The notes under the pieces: model-generated | The model's input: the letters and a program-made list of their open reading frames with translations, nothing else | What the model was told of the DNA's origin: nothing | The model's database searches: none | Position numbers and translations under genes: made by a program | NCBI GenBank assembly: GCA_022651385.1 | Contig: JALCQR010000014.1 | Coordinates: 1 to 40,121, forward strand | DNA: 40,121 nucleotides | From: Clostridia bacterium | Lineage (GTDB): Bacteria; Bacillota; Clostridia; Lachnospirales; Anaerotignaceae | Reading direction: 5' to 3' | Shown: positions 16,021 through 24,067 of the stretch, piece after piece | Numbering within the stretch: the first letter of the stretch is position 1 | How the letters are laid out: each line of letters opens with the position of its first letter

Positions 16021-16554
16021 TTAGCCTTTATCAGTTAGTATTAATTTTTCAAAAATGTCAATGCCTGTCTTTGTTTTAAAATTTTTATTTTCAATCATTT
16101 TGTAATCCGTGCCGTCCGGAAAATCTCCCTCATCAATATTTACTATAAAATCAGCCTCAAAAAGTATCTGAAGCAGAATGTCGTTTTTTATTGTGTATGT
16201 ATGGTGATGCCCTATAAGAAAACAAATGCGCTCACGTTCACTTTTTGTAAATCCAAGGCCTATAAGCATTTGGTAAGCAATGGCAGGCCCTAATTTTTCC
16301 TGCAGCTGGCCTGAGGCAGAGTTATACTGCTTTTCAGCCTCGTGTATTCCTATGTCATGAAGTACAGCGGCGCATAAAAGCAAAACCTTGTCTCTTTTTC
16401 CTATTTTTTCACCGTCGGCTATAACATGCGCAAAAGCTGTCACTTTTAAAGCATGATTAATTCTTTTCATATCAGGAGCATTATATTCAATCATTTTTCT
16501 TTCAAGTATGGATACTCTTACCAATATCAGGTCCCCTTTCAAAAAAAAGGACAT
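16021..16554 (-). CDS. HD-domain phosphohydrolase
   Basis: The 177-aa protein has the HD metal-binding residues: H in NHALKVTAFAHVIADGE, the HD pair in CAAVLHDIGIHEAE, HHH in IGHHHTYTIK, and a later D in FEADFIVNIDEG. This suggests a stand-alone HD hydrolase acting on a nucleotide or other phosphate ester. The substrate is unknown. GGAGGA about 9 bases upstream supports the ATG at 16554, although an internal MIEYNAPDMKRINHAL start is also reasonable. It precedes murA in the same direction. Confidence 0.8.
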   Translation of the reverse strand: MSFFLKGDLILVRVSILERKMIEYNAPDMKRINHALKVTAFAHVIADGEKIGKRDKVLLLCAAVLHDIGIHEAEKQYNSASGQLQEKLGPAIAYQMLIGLGFTKSERERICFLIGHHHTYTIKNDILLQILFEADFIVNIDEGDFPDGTDYKMIENKNFKTKTGIDIFEKLILTDKG

Positions 16555-16708
16555 GGAAAAATATCCTCCACGCCCTCATTGGCACTTTATTTTAAGTTAT
16601 TATTTATATTTTATCATTTAATTATACCTATATCAATAATTTTATTAAAAATTTTAATTTATTTTATATTGTGATTAATTGTATTAAATAATAATGGAAA
16701 ATTTAGGA

Positions 16709-16823
16709 TTTTCAGGCGAAGCCTGTAATAAAGTTTAGGTCAAGCCTTCACTTTCAGTAATTTTGCAGGCAAAATCCGCCTGCGGCGTCCGCACATCTTT
16801 GCGGTACTAAAAGGCTGGTAGGT
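16709..16823. repeat. Intergenic repeat family, copy B (truncated)
   Basis: It begins with the CAGGCGAAGCCTG hairpin, AATAAAGTTTAGG and AAGCCTTCACTTTCAGTAATTT, then has the TTTTGCAGGCAAAA hairpin, CCGCCTGCGGCG and CCGCACATCTTTGCGG. After AAAAGGCTGGTAGG it stops abruptly and the rest of the family's length is missing. Orientation is opposite to part of copy C. The 360-base gap 16555-16915 otherwise holds AT-rich spacer and a terminator. Confidence 0.75.
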
Positions 16824-16846
16824 ATAAAGTCTGTAGGTCTGAAGTC

Positions 16847-16882
16847 AAAATGCCCGAAAACCCTTTGGCTTTCAGGCATTTT
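16847..16882 (-). terminator. Terminator of the lysis cassette
   Basis: A hairpin with arms AAAATGCC...GAAA and TTTC..GGCATTTT lies 34 bases after the GH25 stop. The same AAAATGCCCGAAA arm recurs at 27612 and 39732. Confidence 0.65.
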
Positions 16883-16915
16883 ATGTTTATCCGTAGGAGA
16901 ACGTTTTTATAAATT

Positions 16916-17728
16916 TCAGCTTACTTTGTCAAAGAGCCTTTTAAGAAATACTACAAGCTGTTCTCTTGTGACAAAGTTTTCGTACTGCTTGTTTCCGTTT
17001 TCGTCGCCGGAAATAAGACCGTTCTTTTCGGCCCATTCTCTTGAATCTTTTGACCAGTCTGCCGGTGATTTGCTCTTTAAGCCGGACAGATAGTTGTCCA
17101 TCATTTCGTTAAATTTTTCCTGTGTCATATCCTCATTCTCGCTTTCCTCAAAATCTTTATAGCAGACATCCAAGTCAAAATCACCGCATCCCGCAATGCT
17201 TCCCGTTGCCGTGTACTGCCACATGGTGTCTTTTATGCTGTCCGTGCTGCCCCACTGAGCATTCCAGAAATAACAGCCAAACTCCGACCTGTTTATAACA
17301 CTTATAAGAACGCTTTTGCTTGCGTATATTCCGCATTTTAAGCCTTGTGACTTCATATATTTAATAAATGCACTGCACATTTCATTAATTAAATTCTTGT
17401 CGCTGTATATATTTACGCCGTTTTTGCTTTTGTACCCGTCGGCATCTTCCATGTCAAACCATACAGGCATGTCCAATTGTTTGCCTTTAATAAGGCCGCA
17501 TACAAATTTTGCTTCCCGCAGTGCCTCCGAAACCGACAAAGCATAGCTGTAATGGTAAACACCAACTTTAAGCCCGGCCGCTTTTGCCATATTGTAATTT
17601 TCTTCAAATTTGCTGTCAATGCTTCCAGTGCCGTATGAGCTTCTTATAATGACAAAGCTCATACCGTTTTTCTTAGCCGATGCAAAATCGACATTGCCGT
17701 TGTGTCTGCTTACATCAAATCCCTTTAT
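16916..17728 (-). CDS. GH25 lysozyme (endolysin-like) with ATA in place of ATG
   Basis: The GH25 muramidase starts IKGFDVSRHNGNVDFASAKK, where FDVSRHNG carries the first catalytic Asp, and continues with MPVWFDMEDADG (catalytic D and E) and AQWGSTDSIKDTMWQYT. From about residue 215 a segment (DWSKDSREWAEKNGLISGDE...REQLVVFLKRLF) resembles an S-layer-homology-like wall-binding repeat. The domain clearly starts at 17728, where the codon is ATA, 8 bases after AAGGTGA. The first ATG is 22 codons inside and would remove the catalytic DVSRHNG motif. Either ATA is used poorly or the gene is inactivated. It follows a holin-like gene, as in phage lysis cassettes. Confidence 0.85.
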   Translation of the reverse strand: MKGFDVSRHNGNVDFASAKKNGMSFVIIRSSYGTGSIDSKFEENYNMAKAAGLKVGVYHYSYALSVSEALREAKFVCGLIKGKQLDMPVWFDMEDADGYKSKNGVNIYSDKNLINEMCSAFIKYMKSQGLKCGIYASKSVLISVINRSEFGCYFWNAQWGSTDSIKDTMWQYTATGSIAGCGDFDLDVCYKDFEESENEDMTQEKFNEMMDNYLSGLKSKSPADWSKDSREWAEKNGLISGDENGNKQYENFVTREQLVVFLKRLFDKVS

Positions 17729-17752
17729 CGTTTAAATCACCTTCTAAATTTG

Positions 17753-18109
17753 TTAAACATGTCCGTTTACGGTGCTTTTGCCGGTATCCGCCGCATCATT
17801 TGTTTTGCCTGTGTCGTCTGTATTGTCGTCTGTTTTTTTAATTGCGTCAACGGCCGAAGAAGTGTTTTCTATTAACTCTTTTACTTTTTTTATAATAGTA
17901 TCTACATCTACTTCACTTCCGGCGCCTGCCGCGTCAATTTTAGCTTCGGCGCTGATATAGCTTATAAGCGATACCGCCGATATTACGGCTCCGGATATTG
18001 TCTGCAAAGTGCTGCTGTCAGCTCCAAGAGATGTGGCAACACCCACAGCCACGCCGGCTATACAGGCCCAAAGTTTTCTTGATGATAATTTTTTTAAAAG
18101 CGTGTCCAT
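17753..18109 (-). CDS. Holin-like protein, 118 aa
   Basis: The start MDTLLKKLSSRKLWACIAG, a hydrophobic segment (ACIAGVAVGVATSLG), a short turn and a second one (ISGAVISAVSLISYISAEA) match phage holins that are encoded next to GH25 endolysins. The C-terminal half is polar, rich in D, T and K, and ends DTGKSTVNGHV. ATG 18109 has AGGGGGA 8 bases upstream. The GH25 gene begins 24 bases downstream. It may release the lysozyme or be a prophage relic. Confidence 0.65.
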   Translation of the reverse strand: MDTLLKKLSSRKLWACIAGVAVGVATSLGADSSTLQTISGAVISAVSLISYISAEAKIDAAGAGSEVDVDTIIKKVKELIENTSSAVDAIKKTDDNTDDTGKTNDAADTGKSTVNGHV

Positions 18110-18275
18110 TTGAAAATCCCCCTTTTTATACAATCTGTATTTTTATTATCATTATATGTGCTTCCTTTGCCAAAGTTGATATATCTTGTCTTTATGTTTT
18201 TTGTTTTCCTCCTTCTTAATAGAATGACATTTTTATACCTGTATCCGGTTACCCTTTATATTTTTTAGCAATAAA

Positions 18276-18300
18276 AAAACCCCGCGGTGTGCGGAGTTTT
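18276..18300 (-). terminator. Intrinsic terminator, leftward
   Basis: AAAACCCCGC (18276-18285) and GCGGAGTTTT (18291-18300) form a 10-bp stem with one mismatch and a GGTGT loop. On the minus strand it is followed by seven T. It ends the transcript of the two small membrane-protein genes. The remaining stretch between 18301 and 18525 holds no gene I can support. Confidence 0.75.
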
Positions 18301-18525
18301 GGCCGCCGACTTTATCGGCAGTCTTTTGTCTAAATCAGGATTTTGACAAGAACTATATGTAAAACAATAAGTTCCAGCGGATTAAATGCCTTGAAACTTA
18401 CTGTTTTTCTCGGCGGAAATAAATTCCGTCTGCGGATTAAATTTGGGAAACAAATAGTTTTCCAAACCTTTCCACCACCAGAAATTACTTTTTTTACAGT
18501 TATAAACCCCTATATGTGCGGAGTT

Positions 18526-19116
18526 TTATGCGTTTGCAATATCGTATTTGTTGCTCTTATATTCATATATTTTATTAATATAATCGGCATTAGGTTTCAC
18601 TTCAAAGTTTTGTGAAACACAAATGATAAATTTCAAACTATGTAAAATCATATTTTGAAATATCAAGTCAAACCTATACCGAATAGGTTTTTTCAAAATC
18701 AATAATTCTTCTTTTATATTGCTGTTTAAATCCATAATTTCGTTTAAAATACCGGCTGTTTTAGAAATACTTTGCAGTTCTTTAAATAATTCGCTGTCTA
18801 TAAGGCCTTCATAACTCGCATTTTTTTTCCTGACAACAAGGATATTTTTAAAGCTGTAATCACCCTTATTAATACTCGAACTATAGATATTCAAAGTTTT
18901 TTCAATCTGTTTTTTAATTTCCGGATATTTCTGAAATTTGTTCTTTTTAAGTGCACCGTAATACTTGCGCTGTAGCAAAGACATATTATTTAAAATGCTT
19001 GCCGATTTTATCTCTTTAAGTGTTTTATATTTAAAAAAACACAATCCGAAAAAAGAGACTAACACAATGCACAGCAGCAAAGCGTAACAAAGGTACAAGC
19101 TATTAAAATATGCCAT
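18526..19116 (-). CDS. Hypothetical membrane-anchored protein, 196 aa
   Basis: One N-terminal membrane helix (LYLCYALLLCIVLVSFFGLCFF) is followed by a long Lys- and Ile-rich cytoplasmic helical region with no recognised motif. I set the start at ATG 19116 (MAYFNSLYL) because AGGGGGCGG lies about 9 bases upstream; a longer start at 19137 would lie on that site. It follows the other membrane/coiled-coil gene with a 22-base gap and ends before a terminator. Family unknown. Confidence 0.5.
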   Translation of the reverse strand: MAYFNSLYLCYALLLCIVLVSFFGLCFFKYKTLKEIKSASILNNMSLLQRKYYGALKKNKFQKYPEIKKQIEKTLNIYSSSINKGDYSFKNILVVRKKNASYEGLIDSELFKELQSISKTAGILNEIMDLNSNIKEELLILKKPIRYRFDLIFQNMILHSLKFIICVSQNFEVKPNADYINKIYEYKSNKYDIANA

Positions 19117-19138
19117 CGCAACCGCCCCCTTTCTCATA

Positions 19139-19450
19139 TCAATTCTTATTTTTGCTTAATCTCTGAATTATTCTGATATAGTTTTCTCTTTCTTTTGCGT
19201 AATCTGCACGCTCGTTTTCAAGAGTTGCACGCAAATCTTCGATTGTTTCCTGATTTAACCTTATGCTGCTATTATACGCATTTCTGATTTCATTGAGACT
19301 ATTTTTATGAATTTTCTGCATAATTTTAAATATCACGCAAACAAATATTAATAAAACTAATAGAACAAACACAAATGGAACATATTCAGTTGGGACTCTG
19401 CTTGCCATATCACTTGTCATTGTAGCTACTGTTTCTCCTATTTTTTCCAT
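19139..19450 (-). CDS. Hypothetical membrane/coiled-coil protein, 103 aa
   Basis: It begins MEKIGETVATMTSDMASRVP. One membrane helix (YVPFVFVLLVLLIFVCVIFKIM) follows, then a coiled coil (LNQETIEDLRATLENERADYAKERENY). GAGG 8 bases upstream supports ATG 19450 over the longer frame. This shape, N-terminal periplasmic stub, single helix and cytoplasmic coil, resembles small phage-encoded or cell-wall-associated proteins, but I cannot assign a family. It is co-directional with the next gene and the lysis cassette further left. Confidence 0.5.
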   Translation of the reverse strand: MEKIGETVATMTSDMASRVPTEYVPFVFVLLVLLIFVCVIFKIMQKIHKNSLNEIRNAYNSSIRLNQETIEDLRATLENERADYAKERENYIRIIQRLSKNKN

Positions 19451-19663
19451 AAGCATAACCTCGTAAGCAATCAAATTAATTTTGTCCAATTTTTAATTAA
19501 ATTATATACCCACTGTAAAAATTTAGCAACGTATTATGATGTGTTTTTTAAATTTAATTCACATATAATGACATTTTTCGATGATATCGGACAAAAACCA
19601 GGATAAAATCAAATAGAAAAAAACAAGTATATTTTAAGCACAAGTAAAAAATATCACATCAAA

Positions 19664-19708
19664 ATAAAAAAAGCGCAAATGCCAAAGTAAATTTAGGCAA
19701 TTACGCTT
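19664..19708 (-). terminator. Terminator after the lipoamide dehydrogenase
   Basis: On the minus strand AAGCGTAATTGCC pairs with GGCATTTGCGCTT, followed by seven T. It is 15 bases past the stop codon. The rest of the gap 19451-19663 is AT-rich with no gene seen. Confidence 0.7.
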
Positions 19709-19722
19709 ACGGAGAAAATATA

Positions 19723-21396
19723 TCAGCCGTGTATAGCTCTTCCCAAAGCTGAAAGCGCCGCTTCTCTTGTAGCTTCGCTTACAGTAGGATGCGAGTGAAT
19801 GGTATTTGCTATGTCCTCCAAACCGGCGCCCATTTTTATTGCCAAAGCGCCTTCCGTTATAAGGTCCGTTGCTCTCGGCCCTATTATCTGCATGCCGAGT
19901 ATTTTTTTTGAACGGCTGTGGGCAATTATTTTTACAAAGCCTTCCCCGCCGTTTAAGATTATGGCTTTTCCGTTGCCTGCGAGGTCAAAATAGCCAACTG
20001 TATAAGAAATTCCGGCTTTTTTGGCGCTTTCCTCACTGTAGCCTACGGAAGCCATTTCAGGGCTTGTATATACGCATGTAGGATTAGTTTTCTCATCGTA
20101 TCTGCTGTCCATACCCATTATATTTTCGGCTGCCGTTTCTCCCTGCATTGAAGCAATATGAGCAAGCATTGTGCCGCCAATGCAGTCTCCTATGGCATAT
20201 ATGCTGCTTATATTTGTCTCCATGCGGTCGTTTGCCTTAATAGCGCCGTTTTCAACATTTACGCCGGCGGCCTCCAAATTAAGTCCGTCTATAAGCGGCT
20301 TTCTGCCTATGCACACAAGCACTTTTTCGGCTTCAAAAGTGTCTGTTTTGCCGTCTTTTTCAACTGTCACAGCCGCCATATCTCCCCGGTCCTCAATTGA
20401 TATGACTTTTGTGGATGTCTTTATATCAGCGCCGCTTTTTATAAGTGATTTTTCGGCGATGTCCGCCATGTTCTTGTCCATGTTAATTACAAGCCTCGGA
20501 AGCATTTCCACAACCGTTACCTTTGTGCCGAGAAAACTGTAAACAGTGGCCATTTCGACTCCTATTACGCCTCCGCCTATAACTGCCATTGACTTTGGCA
20601 GTTTATCAAGAGAAAGGGCGCCTGTGCTGTCTATGCACTGCTTTGAGTCTATTCCCTTAATAGGTACGTTTGTCGGAACGGAGCCTGTGGAAATTATAAA
20701 CTTGTCGGCTCTAAACTCCTGATTACCGGAGTCGGTTTTAATGCTTGCCGTATTTTTGTCAATAAAGCTTGCCTCGCCGTAAATCACTTTTACGCCGTTT
20801 GATTTAAGCAAAATGTTTATGCCGTTTACAAGACGCTTTACTACGTTGTTTTTGTTTTCGATTACCTTTGTAAAATCAATTTTCGGGTTTGATATAACGC
20901 CTATACTCTCACTGTTTTTTGCCGTGTTAAATATTTCGGCACTGTGAAGAAGAGCCTTTGTAGGTATACAGCCCTCGTTTAGGCATGTACCGCCTATGTG
21001 GCGTTTTTCAATAAGCGTTACATCTGCTCCAAGCTGTGCGGCACGTATTGCGGCTACATATCCTCCGGGGCCTCCGCCTATAACGGCAACGGATGTTTTT
21101 TTCACGTTTTCCTCGGCTTTTTCCTCTTCTTTCGGTATAAGAGATTCAAAGTCCTCACCGACGGCGCCTATAACTGCTACTGCGTCGCCGCATTTTACTT
21201 TTTTGCCTGCACCGGCGATAATTTTAAGTATTGTGCCTTCTGTGTCACACTCAGCCGAGCCGCCTGTTTTTCCCGACTCCACATCATAAAGAATATCGCC
21301 TACATTTACATGGTCGCCTTCTTTAAAGTACCACTTTATTATAGTGCCTTCTTTCATTACTATGGATAATTTAGGTAAAACAATAAGCTTTGCCAT
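19723..21396 (-). CDS. lpdA: Dihydrolipoamide dehydrogenase with N-terminal lipoyl domain
   Basis: Residues 1-75 are a biotinyl/lipoyl domain (MAKLIVLPKLSIVMKEGTII; attachment Lys in VESGKTGG, a variant of the usual DKA turn). After an acidic linker comes the flavoprotein: FAD site SVAVIGGGPGGYVAAIRAAQ, redox disulfide GGTCLNEGCIPTKALL, NAD site MAVIGGGVIGVEMATVYSFLG, and the C-terminal HSHPTVSEA with the catalytic His. It oxidises dihydrolipoyl groups to NADH. No E1 or E2 gene is nearby; instead a lipoate ligase and an OsmC gene are. Such fusions also occur as E3 of Clostridial acetoin or pyruvate complexes, so a distant partner cannot be excluded. ATG 21396 follows AAAGGAGGA. Confidence 0.95.
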   Translation of the reverse strand: MAKLIVLPKLSIVMKEGTIIKWYFKEGDHVNVGDILYDVESGKTGGSAECDTEGTILKIIAGAGKKVKCGDAVAVIGAVGEDFESLIPKEEEKAEENVKKTSVAVIGGGPGGYVAAIRAAQLGADVTLIEKRHIGGTCLNEGCIPTKALLHSAEIFNTAKNSESIGVISNPKIDFTKVIENKNNVVKRLVNGINILLKSNGVKVIYGEASFIDKNTASIKTDSGNQEFRADKFIISTGSVPTNVPIKGIDSKQCIDSTGALSLDKLPKSMAVIGGGVIGVEMATVYSFLGTKVTVVEMLPRLVINMDKNMADIAEKSLIKSGADIKTSTKVISIEDRGDMAAVTVEKDGKTDTFEAEKVLVCIGRKPLIDGLNLEAAGVNVENGAIKANDRMETNISSIYAIGDCIGGTMLAHIASMQGETAAENIMGMDSRYDEKTNPTCVYTSPEMASVGYSEESAKKAGISYTVGYFDLAGNGKAIILNGGEGFVKIIAHSRSKKILGMQIIGPRATDLITEGALAIKMGAGLEDIANTIHSHPTVSEATREAALSALGRAIHG

Positions 21397-21412
21397 TCAT
21401 TTTCCTCCTTTT

Positions 21413-21855
21413 ATAAAAAATACGGGCGTAAGCCCGTGTCAAAGTTTAGGTCAATACTGTCTTCGCAAAAGGCTTAAGACCTTGGTGGTTTTGCCCCCAA
21501 ACCCTCACCAGCCTTTAAAAAGGCTGGACCTAAACTTTATAGCAGGCTTCGCCTGAAAAACTCAGACGTTATACCTGCCAGCCTTTTAGTACCGCAAAGA
21601 TATGCGGACGCCGCAGGCGGATTTTGCTTTAGCAAAATTACTGACCATGTACCGCAAAGATGTGCGGACGCCGCAGGCGGATTTTGCCTGCAAAATTACT
21701 GACCATGTACCGCAAAGATATGCGGACGCCGCAGGCGGATTTTGCCTGCAAAATTACTGACCATGTACCGCAAAGATATGCGGACGCCGCAGGCGGATTT
21801 TGCTTTAGCAAAATTACTGAAAGTGAAGGCCGGCTCTAAACTTTATTACGGGCTT
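21413..21855. repeat. Intergenic repeat family, copy C (longest)
   Basis: This fills the gap between the lpd and cupin genes. It begins with a CGGGC/GCCCG hairpin and AAAGTTTAGGTC, contains GACCTTGGTGG, AGCCTTTAAAAAGGCT and CAGGCTTCGCCTG, then a four-unit tandem array at 21589-21820, and closes with AAGGCCGGCTCTAAA, the same end as copy A. No gene is present. It may separate the lpd transcript from the cupin/osmC operon upstream. Confidence 0.85.
21589..21820. repeat. Four tandem units of 56-60 bp, each with three hairpins
   Basis: Units start at 21589, 21649, 21707 and 21765, each with GTACCGCAAAGATATGCGG. Each unit can fold as CCGCA/TGCGG, CCGC/GCGG and ATTTTGC/GCAAAAT hairpins. Units 1 and 4 have the CTTTAG loop form, and units 2 and 3 the shorter CTG form. 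The unit also occurs singly in the other copies, so this is a local expansion. Confidence 0.9.
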
Positions 21856-21889
21856 CGCCCCTAAAGATTTACATTACGCATACTACTTA

Positions 21890-22276
21890 TCAGCAGCCTT
21901 TGCCTTTAAGAAGCGGGCTTACATCGCCTTCAGGAGGTACTATGCAAAGGAAGCAGAACTTCTCTGTCTTGGACGGATTATAGTTGTAATGCGGATGATT
22001 TCCCGGAATGTGTACCCAGTCGCCGTGTTTTACATGATACTCAACGCCGTCAATTGCGAAAACGCCTTCGCCGTCATATACTACTACCCAATGACACCAT
22101 GGATGTGTGTGTGGCTCTTTCTCGCCTGCACCCGGCTCAAGATTAAAGCATCTCATTACATAATCAGGCCAAAAATGCGTTGGTCCGAAAACAACTTTTT
22201 TAGAAGCGTTTTGAATGAAATTTCCCGGTGCCTCCGGAAGGTCCTCTATTTTTCCTACATATTTTTCTTCGCTCAT
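21890..22276 (-). CDS. Small cupin-domain protein, 128 aa
   Basis: A single cupin barrel is shown by the metal-ligand motif EPHTHPWCHWVVVYDGEG at residues about 57-74 and the second motif GDWVHIPGNHPHYNYN at about 88-103. It probably binds Fe, Mn or Ni. The end KGKGC has a terminal Cys. Substrate unknown. It lies 35 bases after the osmC gene with AAAAGGGGAGA before the ATG, so it is likely co-transcribed. The XRE-cupin regulator in the same cluster has a related C-terminal barrel. Confidence 0.8.
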   Translation of the reverse strand: MSEEKYVGKIEDLPEAPGNFIQNASKKVVFGPTHFWPDYVMRCFNLEPGAGEKEPHTHPWCHWVVVYDGEGVFAIDGVEYHVKHGDWVHIPGNHPHYNYNPSKTEKFCFLCIVPPEGDVSPLLKGKGC

Positions 22277-22311
22277 TAATATTCTCCCCTTTTTAATTAG
22301 ATTTTTTTTTA

Positions 22312-22761
22312 TTATTTTTCAACATCAAGTGTTGCTTTCGCAAAATCAACGCCTTTTCTTATCGAGTCCTCGGCAGGACATCTGAGCTCAACAAGGTCTA
22401 CAAGCTGTTTAACCATTGACGGGTCGGAATCCGATTTGATTTTAATGTGTGTTCTTATGTTCGTAAAGCCCGGCCTGAATTTAGCATAGCCCATAGCTCC
22501 TGCGGAATCCAAATCGCCCTCAACGTCTACCGACATATCGTCAATCTTTATTCCCATAGACTCGGCATAAATTGAGGTAGTTATAGTCTGGCATGCGGCT
22601 ATGCTTCCGAGAAGCATTTCAACAGGGTTCATTCCCTTGTCTCCGCCGCCGCTTTCTGTAGGCTCGTCAATCTTTATTTTGTGCCCTCTGGCCTCAATAT
22701 CAACTTCAACATCGCCCACTTTTCTTCCTGTTACCTTATAAGTTTTTTCGTACATTTTCAA
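22312..22761 (-). CDS. OsmC/Ohr-family protein, putative thiol peroxidase
   Basis: The 149-aa protein has the OsmC fold with both conserved cysteines: GSIAACQTITT (first Cys, about residue 57) and VELRCPAEDSIRKGV (second Cys, about 128). GMNPVEMLLGS is the usual family start of the active helix. In Ohr/OsmC enzymes these two cysteines reduce organic hydroperoxides and are re-reduced by lipoyl groups and lipoamide dehydrogenase. Here the lipoyl-fused dehydrogenase and a lipoate ligase flank it. The sequence is closer to the general OsmC/YhfA type than to canonical Ohr, so the peroxidase role is likely but unproven. Confidence 0.85.
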   Translation of the reverse strand: MKMYEKTYKVTGRKVGDVEVDIEARGHKIKIDEPTESGGGDKGMNPVEMLLGSIAACQTITTSIYAESMGIKIDDMSVDVEGDLDSAGAMGYAKFRPGFTNIRTHIKIKSDSDPSMVKQLVDLVELRCPAEDSIRKGVDFAKATLDVEK

Positions 22762-23012
22762 CTCTCCTTATCAAAAGTATTTTTGAGAATATATTTATAA
22801 GATGTACTGCGGTTTGACTTTTTAAACTACTTTTCTTTAGTAAAATAAATATTACGTTTACAAATTATATTTTACATAGTACAATTACTTTATTAAATAT
22901 CTTTATTAAATAATACCACTAAAACATAATTATGGTCAATCGTAAACTCATTATAAAAATGTAGAAATGACAATATGTTCCGTTAAATATATTTATCAAT
23001 CATTACTTATAT

Positions 23013-23042
23013 TTAACATGCGTTTCGTTTGGTTTATATAAT
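23013..23042 (+). promoter_or_regulatory. Promoter of lplA and the XRE-cupin gene
   Basis: TTAACA (23013-23018), 18 bp, TATAAT (23037-23042) lies 33 bases before the lplA ATG. The 314-base gap between osmC and lplA is otherwise very AT-rich and must also hold the divergent osmC promoter, which I could not place with confidence. Confidence 0.6.
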
Positions 23043-23075
23043 TATTTGTCATTTTACGTCAGGAGATACAGCAAA

Positions 23076-24059
23076 ATGAATAAAAAACTATATTTTATTG
23101 ATAATAAAACTCTTAATCCGCATTTTAATCTTGCTTTGGAGGAATATCTGCTCACAATGAAAAAAACAGATTTTCTGATGCTATGGCAAAACGACAATAC
23201 GGTTGTTATAGGAATAAACCAAAACGCATATGAGGAGATTAATCCTGAGTTTATAGCCAAAAATAAAACCACAGTAGTAAGAAGGACCACAGGCGGCGGC
23301 GCCGTGTATCACGACTTGGGGAACATAAATTTTTCATTTATAACAGCTTTGGATGAAAGCGGAGGCTTTACTATAAACGATTTTACAAAGCCGGTAATAG
23401 CGGCGCTTTATAAAATGGGAGTTAAAGCCGAGGCAAACGGCAGAAACGATATTACCATAAACAATCAGAAAATATCCGGAAACGCACAGAGAATTTATAA
23501 AAACAGGATACTTCATCACGGCACACTTCTTTTTAAACCGGATATTGCTAATATGTCCGCGGCTTTAAATGTGGACAAAAGAAAATTTGAGTCCAAAAGC
23601 ACAAAGTCGGTACAAAGCCGAGTTGTGTCTGTTTCGGATTATGTAAACACCGATATCTCACACTTTAAGGCAGAGCTTATTAAAAATCTGGCGGAGTATT
23701 TTTCTCTTACAAAATACAGTCTTACAGCCGATGATTTAAAATCGGTAAACGAGCTTAAAAATAAGTATTCCAATCCCCAGTGGACTTTCCGTGCCGCACA
23801 GCCTATGAATTTTCATTCTTCAAAACGTTTTGACGGCGGTACGCTTGAAATAAATCTTAAAGTGGAGGATGAGTTTATAACATCCTGCCGCATTAACGGC
23901 GATTTTATGGCTGTAAGCGATATCTCGCCTTTGGAAAACGCTTTGACAGGCACGAAATTTTCGCCTTTTGAGATAAGGAATAAAATTGCAGGCCTTCCCT
24001 TAAAAAATATTCTCGGCAGCATAACAGCCGATGAGTTTATGGAATGTATAGAGAAATGA
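23076..24059 (+). CDS. lplA: Lipoate-protein ligase A
   Basis: The enzyme activates lipoate with ATP and attaches it to a Lys of lipoyl domains. Motifs are NPHFNLALEEYLL, LWQNDNTVVIGINQN, RRTTGGGAVYHDLGNINFSF (lipoate/AMP site), NDITINNQKISGNAQRI (catalytic Lys) and HHGTLLF. The C-terminal accessory domain (from about residue 245) is present, so a single polypeptide can do both steps. At 327 aa it is normal. ATG 23076 has AGGAGA upstream. The obvious local substrate is the lipoyl domain of the neighbouring dehydrogenase, which is an inference from context. Confidence 0.93.
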   Translation: MNKKLYFIDNKTLNPHFNLALEEYLLTMKKTDFLMLWQNDNTVVIGINQNAYEEINPEFIAKNKTTVVRRTTGGGAVYHDLGNINFSFITALDESGGFTINDFTKPVIAALYKMGVKAEANGRNDITINNQKISGNAQRIYKNRILHHGTLLFKPDIANMSAALNVDKRKFESKSTKSVQSRVVSVSDYVNTDISHFKAELIKNLAEYFSLTKYSLTADDLKSVNELKNKYSNPQWTFRAAQPMNFHSSKRFDGGTLEINLKVEDEFITSCRINGDFMAVSDISPLENALTGTKFSPFEIRNKIAGLPLKNILGSITADEFMECIEK

Positions 24060-24067
24060 GGATAAAA

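Noticed and set aside
21589-21820. CRISPR array
   Set aside because: The four units are contiguous near-identical repeats with no unique spacers and no cas genes; it is a tandem repeat.
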